DNA of 8,345 bases from NCBI GenBank assembly GCA_910584375.1, contig CAJUAH010000059.1:1-8345 (forward strand), written 5' to 3'. The stretch comes from an uncultured Acetatifactor sp. GTDB lineage: Bacteria > Bacillota > Clostridia > Lachnospirales > Lachnospiraceae. Shown piece by piece: positions 4,723 through 8,345 of the stretch. The position numbers were made by a program, and so were the translations under genes. A model generated the notes under the pieces. That model had not been told where the DNA came from. It saw only the letters and a program-made list of their open reading frames with translations, and made no database searches. Every line of letters begins with the position of its first letter. Position 1 is the stretch's first letter.

Positions 4723-6663
4723 ATGTTGCTGATACGAGTGTTGAATATGAGTCTGACCGCGGGATACTGCATTCTGGCGGTGCTGATCGCGAGGCTCCTG
4801 TTGCGCCGGGCGCCGAAAAAGTTTTCCTATCTGTTGTGGCTGGTGGTGGCGTTCCGGCTGTGCTGCCCGGTATCGTTCTCCTCCCCGGCCAGTTTGTTTA
4901 ACCTGGCATTCTTTGACAGGGAGGTGGCGGGCGGCCACACCATGGACTACCTTCAGGAGGACGTGGGGATGCAGCCTGCGCCCCAGCTTTCCACGGGTGT
5001 GACCGTGTCTGCCTGGCAGAGCGCGGAGGGGAGTCACGGCGGGAATGCCCCGGAAGGCTCTTTTGCCCTGTCGGAGAACGCCAAAGAGGCGCAATCCCTG
5101 AAGATTCCGCTGCCCTCCGGGAACCCGAATAACAGCGTGAACCCCGTGCAGGTATGGGGAGCGGTCGGTTTTCTGCTGTGGCTGGCGGGCATGGGCGTCA
5201 TGCTGCTCTGCGGGGGAGTCAGCTACCTGCTGCTGGGACGCCGTCTGCGAAACGCTGTGCTGCTGCGGGAGAACATTTATCAGTCCGAGCAGGTGAAATC
5301 TCCCTTTATCCTGGGATTTTTCCGCCCGCGGATATATATTCCCTACGGGCTGGAAGAGCAGACGCTGGAGCTGGTGCTGGCCCATGAGCGCTGTCATCTG
5401 CGCCGCAGGGATCACTGGATCAAGCTGTTTGCCTATCTGCTGCTCTCGGTCCATTGGTTTAACCCACTGTGCTGGGTTGCCTTTGTGCTCATGAACAGGG
5501 ATATGGAAATGAGCTGTGACGAGCATGTGCTGGCCGAGGTACAACATAGCTGCAAGCCTTATTGCAGCGCGCTGCTGGACTTTGCCGTCAGTCGGCACAG
5601 CCTGAGTCCAAGCCCCCTGGCCTTTGGGGAGACCGGGGCAAAGGGGCGGATCCGCAACGCTCTCCGTTGGAAAAAACCGGGAATGGCTGTCAAAGCCGCA
5701 GGCGTATGCCTGTGTCTGCTGACGATAACGGTATGCAGCCTCAATCCCAGCGCATCCGCTCCCACACCGGAGGGGGAAAACAGCGGCATGCTCCCCGGAG
5801 ATACGGAGCCGGGGAACGGCGGCGCTCTTTCCGGGGATGCGGCGGATAGATCAGGCCATGCACCGGATGCGGAAAACGAGGAAGAATCGGAAGGTTTCGA
5901 ACTGTGGGAACCGCTCGGCATGCGGTCTCGCCACTGGTATGGGGAGGCGCTGGAGGAAGCCAGGGCAGGGCAGAGGATCCTGGAGAGTGACGGGACAGAT
6001 TTTTACGGGGTGGAGCAGGTGCTGCTGGAGCCCAGCTGGGAGGCGGAGGAACTGGCAGTCCATGTGGAATGTTTTGATCTGACTGACACGGCGGCTGTGC
6101 TTGCATGGGAGAGCGATTATGTGTTGCAAAGACAGAACAGGGGTTTTCTGATCAATATCACGGGGGGACAGGGAATCTATGAAAAGCTGTCGGGAGCCGG
6201 GCAGGAGATACGCATATCCTTTTCCCATGAAGGCGCCGAATATCTGATAAGGGGTACAGTTCCCTTGCAGGGCAGCGAACGGAGGGAGCTGGACAGTGCA
6301 GAGCCGGGAACCGTCCAGCATCTGCAAGGGCTGATCCGCGGCGTGGAAGACCGCAATATAGTCATCGATGAAAAGAAACTCATCAGCGTGGGGGACGACG
6401 AGTGGGAGGAGTGGGCCGCGCTCTGGGATCCTGAGGACATCTGTGGCGGCATGGCGGTCAGGGACACGTCAACCCCGGATCGTTTGGCTCCTGTCAGCGA
6501 GGACTGCCGGATCGTTATTCTGGAAAACCACTGGCAGCCGGAACGGGAGATCAGCTGGAAGGAACTGCTCTCCTATATGGAGGAATGTCCCTGGCATATG
6601 CTGTGGAATTTTACCGTAGAGGACGGGCAGATCACGGAGATCAGCGAACAGTATCTTCCCTAG
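4723..6663 (+). CDS. BlaR1-like M56 metallopeptidase sensor with novel C-terminal domain
   Basis: The 646-residue membrane protein has the BlaR1/MecR1 plan. Hydrophobic segments lie at about 2-27 and 34-52, then a hydrophilic stretch, then segments at about 145-171 and 234-256. The zinc motif HERCH (221-225) is followed by EMSCDEH (262-268), which should supply the third ligand. A further segment at 321-340 leads to an extracellular part (341-646). In BlaR1 that part is a penicillin-binding domain. Here it is unrelated, begins with a Gly/Glu/Pro-rich linker (about 347-392) and contains no SxxK, so it probably senses something other than beta-lactams. Four cysteines (450, 574, 595, 622) could form disulfides. 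Family members cleave or trigger cleavage of the paired BlaI repressor encoded 109 bases upstream. ATG 4723 has AAGGAG at 4711-4716. The 3' end overlaps the opposite-strand polyferredoxin gene by 23 bases. Confidence 0.9.
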   Translation: MLLIRVLNMSLTAGYCILAVLIARLLLRRAPKKFSYLLWLVVAFRLCCPVSFSSPASLFNLAFFDREVAGGHTMDYLQEDVGMQPAPQLSTGVTVSAWQSAEGSHGGNAPEGSFALSENAKEAQSLKIPLPSGNPNNSVNPVQVWGAVGFLLWLAGMGVMLLCGGVSYLLLGRRLRNAVLLRENIYQSEQVKSPFILGFFRPRIYIPYGLEEQTLELVLAHERCHLRRRDHWIKLFAYLLLSVHWFNPLCWVAFVLMNRDMEMSCDEHVLAEVQHSCKPYCSALLDFAVSRHSLSPSPLAFGETGAKGRIRNALRWKKPGMAVKAAGVCLCLLTITVCSLNPSASAPTPEGENSGMLPGDTEPGNGGALSGDAADRSGHAPDAENEEESEGFELWEPLGMRSRHWYGEALEEARAGQRILESDGTDFYGVEQVLLEPSWEAEELAVHVECFDLTDTAAVLAWESDYVLQRQNRGFLINITGGQGIYEKLSGAGQEIRISFSHEGAEYLIRGTVPLQGSERRELDSAEPGTVQHLQGLIRGVEDRNIVIDEKKLISVGDDEWEEWAALWDPEDICGGMAVRDTSTPDRLAPVSEDCRIVILENHWQPEREISWKELLSYMEECPWHMLWNFTVEDGQITEISEQYLP

Positions 6664-7510
6664 GGCAGACGGTCTTTTTCCCCGAAAAATGCAGACAGTT
6701 TTCCGGGCAGGCGCTTACGCATCTGCCGCAGCGGATACATTCGGGGGAGAGGGAGATCTGGCGGACGGAGAGCCCCACGGGGCAGGCCCGCTGGCAGGCT
6801 CCGCAGGAGACGCATTTTTCCTCCTCCCAATGGATCTGTACCAGGCTGAAACGGTTGAACAGTCCATAGATGGCCCCCAGCGGGCACAGATACTGGCAGA
6901 ACGGGCGGCAGATAATCACCGAGAGGAGCAGGATAAAGATCAGCGCCGCCAGTTTCCACAGAAACAGCGCCCCTGTCAGTTCCCGCAGCTGTCCGTTCGC
7001 GGCCAGCAGGGGCAGCGCGCCAAACAGCGTGCCCGAGGGGCAGAGATATTTGCAGAAAGCGGGAACTTTGGCAAATCCGCCGAACAAAAACAGGGAGCCC
7101 AGGATCACAAAAAGTACCAGAACCAGATATTTCCCATATTTTAAGATACGGTGCAGGGGCAGCCGTTTTCTCTTATAAAAAAAGGGAATCCTGTGTAATA
7201 GATCCTGAACCAGCCCGAAAGGGCACAACCATCCGCAGACAAATCGCCCCAGGAGGCTCCCAAACAGGAAGAAGAAACCCAGCGCCGCAAAGGGCATATG
7301 ATATCCCTGGCGGTTTAACAGGGCCTGGAGCGCCCCTATGGGGCAGGAGGCCAGCGCGCCGGGACAGGAATAACAGTTCAGTCCCGGCACGCAGGTATAT
7401 TTCAGGTTCCCCTGGTATATTTTTCCGCGCAGATAACCGTAAGTGTAGCCGTTTGTGAGTATGGTAAAAATAAGCTGTACCGCCAGTCGCAGTCTATCCA
7501 TATTTCTCAT
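6641..7510 (-). CDS. NapH/CcoG-like membrane 4Fe-4S polyferredoxin
   Basis: The 289-residue membrane protein carries electrons through iron-sulfur clusters. The N-terminal part has the cysteine pattern C40, C46, C49, C56 in CVPGLNCYSCPGALASCP. Membrane segments alternate with CxxxCP motifs: CGWLCP (92-97), CKYLCP (153-158) and CRPFCQYLCP (201-210). The C-terminal cytoplasmic part has two classic 4Fe-4S ferredoxin motifs, CVSCGACQRACP (233-244) and CIRCGRCVSACP (258-269). The frame is open upstream to a GTG at 7627, but that extension is off-frame sequence of the small CXXC gene. Family proteins begin near MDRLRLAVQL. ATG 7510 is preferred because it overlaps the upstream stop as ATGA (coupled translation); ATG 7501, with GGATGAG before it, is the alternative. 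It is the last gene of a three-gene operon, probably moving electrons to or from the periplasmic thiol proteins encoded upstream. Confidence 0.9.
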   Translation of the reverse strand: MRNMDRLRLAVQLIFTILTNGYTYGYLRGKIYQGNLKYTCVPGLNCYSCPGALASCPIGALQALLNRQGYHMPFAALGFFFLFGSLLGRFVCGWLCPFGLVQDLLHRIPFFYKRKRLPLHRILKYGKYLVLVLFVILGSLFLFGGFAKVPAFCKYLCPSGTLFGALPLLAANGQLRELTGALFLWKLAALIFILLLSVIICRPFCQYLCPLGAIYGLFNRFSLVQIHWEEEKCVSCGACQRACPVGLSVRQISLSPECIRCGRCVSACPENCLHFSGKKTVCPREDTVR

Positions 7511-7659
7511 CCAATCCCAATACATTCCATACAGATCATGATCGCTTTTCTCCAGATAACGGTAAATTCGCCAAAGGCAAGCCCCATACCCAGAAAGGCG
7601 ATTCCTGCCAAAGTTCCCCAGAGCCACCCGGGAGACTTACTCTTTTTCCAAAAACCCAT
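7507..7659 (-). CDS. 50-residue CXXC membrane peptide, CD1871A-like
   Basis: This small gene starts ATG 7659 and ends TGA 7509-7507. A strong GGGAGGA (complement of 7668-7674) lies eight bases before the start, inside the thioredoxin-like gene. The peptide has a basic, Trp-rich N-terminus (MGFWKKSK), one membrane helix (about 11-29), then GEFTVIWRKAIMI and the C-terminal CMECIGIG with the C43-x-x-C46 pair. This matches the small CD1871A-type CXXC proteins of clostridia, which end in a similar C-x-E-CIGIG. The match is from memory and has not been searched. The gene overlaps the upstream gene by 23 bases and the downstream polyferredoxin by 4 bases (ATGA), so translation is coupled. The CXXC would lie near the membrane surface and could pass thiol equivalents between the polyferredoxin and the thioredoxin-like lipoprotein. 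The role is inference; its existence as a gene is well supported by the ribosome site and context. Confidence 0.85.
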   Translation of the reverse strand: MGFWKKSKSPGWLWGTLAGIAFLGMGLAFGEFTVIWRKAIMICMECIGIG

Positions 7660-8212
7660 TGATCTTTTCCTCCCAGGCGGATTTCTCCATGGCTCCGATC
7701 ACCGTCTCCAGGACGCGGCCGTCTTTGTCTATAAAAAAGGTGGTGGGAACTGCTGTCACATCGGTAAGGAGCGAGTCGTTCAGAGACCTGTTTAAGAGCA
7801 GATGGGGATAGTCGGCCCCGGTCTTCTCGATCAGCTCCGCCACCAGCTCCAGAGTTTCCGGCTTGACGCTCTCCGGCACATCACTGATGATCCCCAGAAT
7901 CTGAAACTCTTCGGACTCATATTCCCCCGCCAGTTCTCCCAGCCCCGGCATCTCCTGCAGGCAGGGTCGGCAGTAGGTGGCCCACACATTGACCATGGTG
8001 AGCTCAGTCTCTGAAAACACGTCGGCGGTGACGGTGTTTCCCTCCATATCCACCGCCTCAAAACTGATTGTCTCCGCCTGGTCGGCAGCGGACTGCCCGG
8101 AGTCCGCCCCGGGGGAGTCGGGCGAGGTTCTTGAGAGTTCGGTCTTTGCGCAGCCGCCCAACAAAAGCAGCGACGCGGCCAACAGTATGCATAACGGTTT
8201 TACTCTGTTCAT
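7637..8212 (-). CDS. TlpA/ResA-like thioredoxin-fold lipoprotein
   Basis: The 191-residue protein is an extracytoplasmic thiol-disulfide oxidoreductase. It starts with a lipoprotein signal, MNRVKPLCILLAASLLLLGGC, with the lipobox LGGC and lipidated C21. A Ser/Asp/Gly-rich tether follows (22-47). The thioredoxin fold contains VNVWATYCRPC, with the active-site pair C81-R-P-C84, and the cis-proline segment AVPTTFFID (P156). A helical insert (about 113-133), common in TlpA/ResA proteins, lies between them. ATG 8212 is chosen because GGAGG (complement of 8218-8222) lies five bases upstream and because the signal peptide begins there. A longer frame from TTG 8302 would cross the promoter. Family members reduce cytochrome c maturation or other exported cysteines and need a membrane electron donor. 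No CcdA is encoded here, but a CXXC peptide and a polyferredoxin follow in the operon. Confidence 0.93.
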   Translation of the reverse strand: MNRVKPLCILLAASLLLLGGCAKTELSRTSPDSPGADSGQSAADQAETISFEAVDMEGNTVTADVFSETELTMVNVWATYCRPCLQEMPGLGELAGEYESEEFQILGIISDVPESVKPETLELVAELIEKTGADYPHLLLNRSLNDSLLTDVTAVPTTFFIDKDGRVLETVIGAMEKSAWEEKINGFLEKE

Positions 8213-8238
8213 AGCAACCTCCAAATCTTCTATGTCAT

Positions 8239-8253
8239 CTACAGTAACTATAG
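8239..8253. promoter_or_regulatory. 15-base dyad over the -10, candidate operator
   Basis: CTACAGTAACTATAG is symmetric at six of seven base pairs... counted strictly, 12 of 15 positions including the centre fit the half site CTAYAGT-N-ACTRTAG, with mismatch at the centre and at one mirrored pair. It covers the -10 hexamer and the expected start of transcription. Position and the CTACA/TRTAG half sites resemble BlaI/CopY-family operators. The BlaI-type repressor encoded in this window is a candidate binder, but this is inference. Confidence 0.4.
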
Positions 8254-8275
8254 ATAGAAAGAGCGGGATTGTCAA
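8247..8275 (-). promoter_or_regulatory. Strong sigma-A promoter of the thioredoxin-polyferredoxin operon
   Basis: On the minus strand the -35 is a perfect TTGACA (complement of 8270-8275). A 17-base spacer follows, then TATAGT (complement of 8247-8252), one mismatch from consensus. Initiation would be near 8240, about 28 bases before the ribosome site's start codon. A second ACTTGACA (complement of 8297-8304) lies 27 bases upstream of the first. It has no -10 partner and may be a regulator site or chance. Confidence 0.75.
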
Positions 8276-8302
8276 GTCTCGCGGCAACCCGGTTTGTGTC
8301 AA

Positions 8303-8345
8303 GTACTCGTTGGCATTTTTCCTGTTTTTCTTTATGGTTACCTTG
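8303..8345. other. Right edge, nothing recognisable
   Basis: The last 43 bases lie upstream of the minus-strand promoter. Two minus-strand frames are open from the edge into the promoter region, but they have no recognisable sequence or ribosome site. The + strand is pyrimidine-rich here (short T runs near 8317-8331), which could be the tail of a terminator of a gene beyond the window; no stem is visible. Confidence 0.3.

Noticed and set aside
4288..5598. Minus-strand frame of 436 codons opposite the repressor and sensor genes
   Set aside because: It is low-complexity and His/Gln/Pro/Arg-rich, and runs across two well-supported genes and their intergenic region, so it is a shadow frame.
6675..6689. 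TTTTT-CCCCG-AAAAA stem after the sensor gene as a terminator
   Set aside because: The stem is only five A-T pairs with no GC core and lies within the polyferredoxin coding sequence.
7511..7627. N-terminal extension of the polyferredoxin from GTG 7627
   Set aside because: It has no ribosome site and reads a different frame of the small CXXC gene. The family-like N-terminus starts at ATG 7510 or 7501.
8213..8302. N-terminal extension of the thioredoxin-like lipoprotein from TTG 8302
   Set aside because: It would cross the promoter. The signal peptide and GGAGG ribosome site fix the start at 8212.

Overview
The window looks like chromosomal DNA from an anaerobic Firmicute, most likely a gut Lachnospiraceae/Clostridia member. 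This is inferred from protein style (a BlaI with the GGSLPGFL tail, a membrane-anchored GH25 lysozyme, a DUF1538-PII pair, a NapH-like polyferredoxin with a tiny CXXC membrane protein), strong AGGAGG-type ribosome sites and tight packing. I see no transposase, tRNA, rRNA, CRISPR array or origin. Nine protein genes are supported, and no gene-free stretch exceeds 300 bases.

Left part (1-1649, + strand): a gene-free leader of about 240 bases with a plausible promoter overlapped by a small palindrome. It is followed by a membrane-anchored GH25 muramidase and a histidine-phosphatase (phosphoglycerate mutase-like) protein.

Centre left (1650-4084, + strand): a leader with two hairpins, then a two-gene operon. 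The first gene is a 514-residue polytopic membrane protein with two DUF1538 repeats. The second overlaps it by 14 bases and encodes a 230-residue protein with two PII-like domains. The join between the PII domains carries an internal ribosome site and an in-frame ATG. The arrangement resembles a membrane transporter with its PII regulator (compare AmtB-GlnK). A rho-independent terminator follows.

Centre right (4085-6663, + strand): a promoter embedded in a long imperfect palindrome, then a BlaI/MecI-type repressor and a BlaR1-like M56 metallopeptidase. The peptidase has an unrecognised extracellular domain in place of the penicillin sensor. The gap between the two genes carries a perfect 12-base inverted repeat with TACA/TGTA half sites. 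No beta-lactamase gene is present.

Right part (8345-6641, - strand): a TTGACA/TATAGT promoter overlapped by a dyad drives three overlapping genes. They encode a TlpA/ResA-like thioredoxin lipoprotein, a 50-residue membrane peptide ending in CMECIGIG (CD1871A-like) and a NapH-like membrane polyferredoxin. I infer a membrane thiol-redox relay. This operon converges on and overlaps the end of the M56 gene by 23 bases, with no obvious terminator between them.
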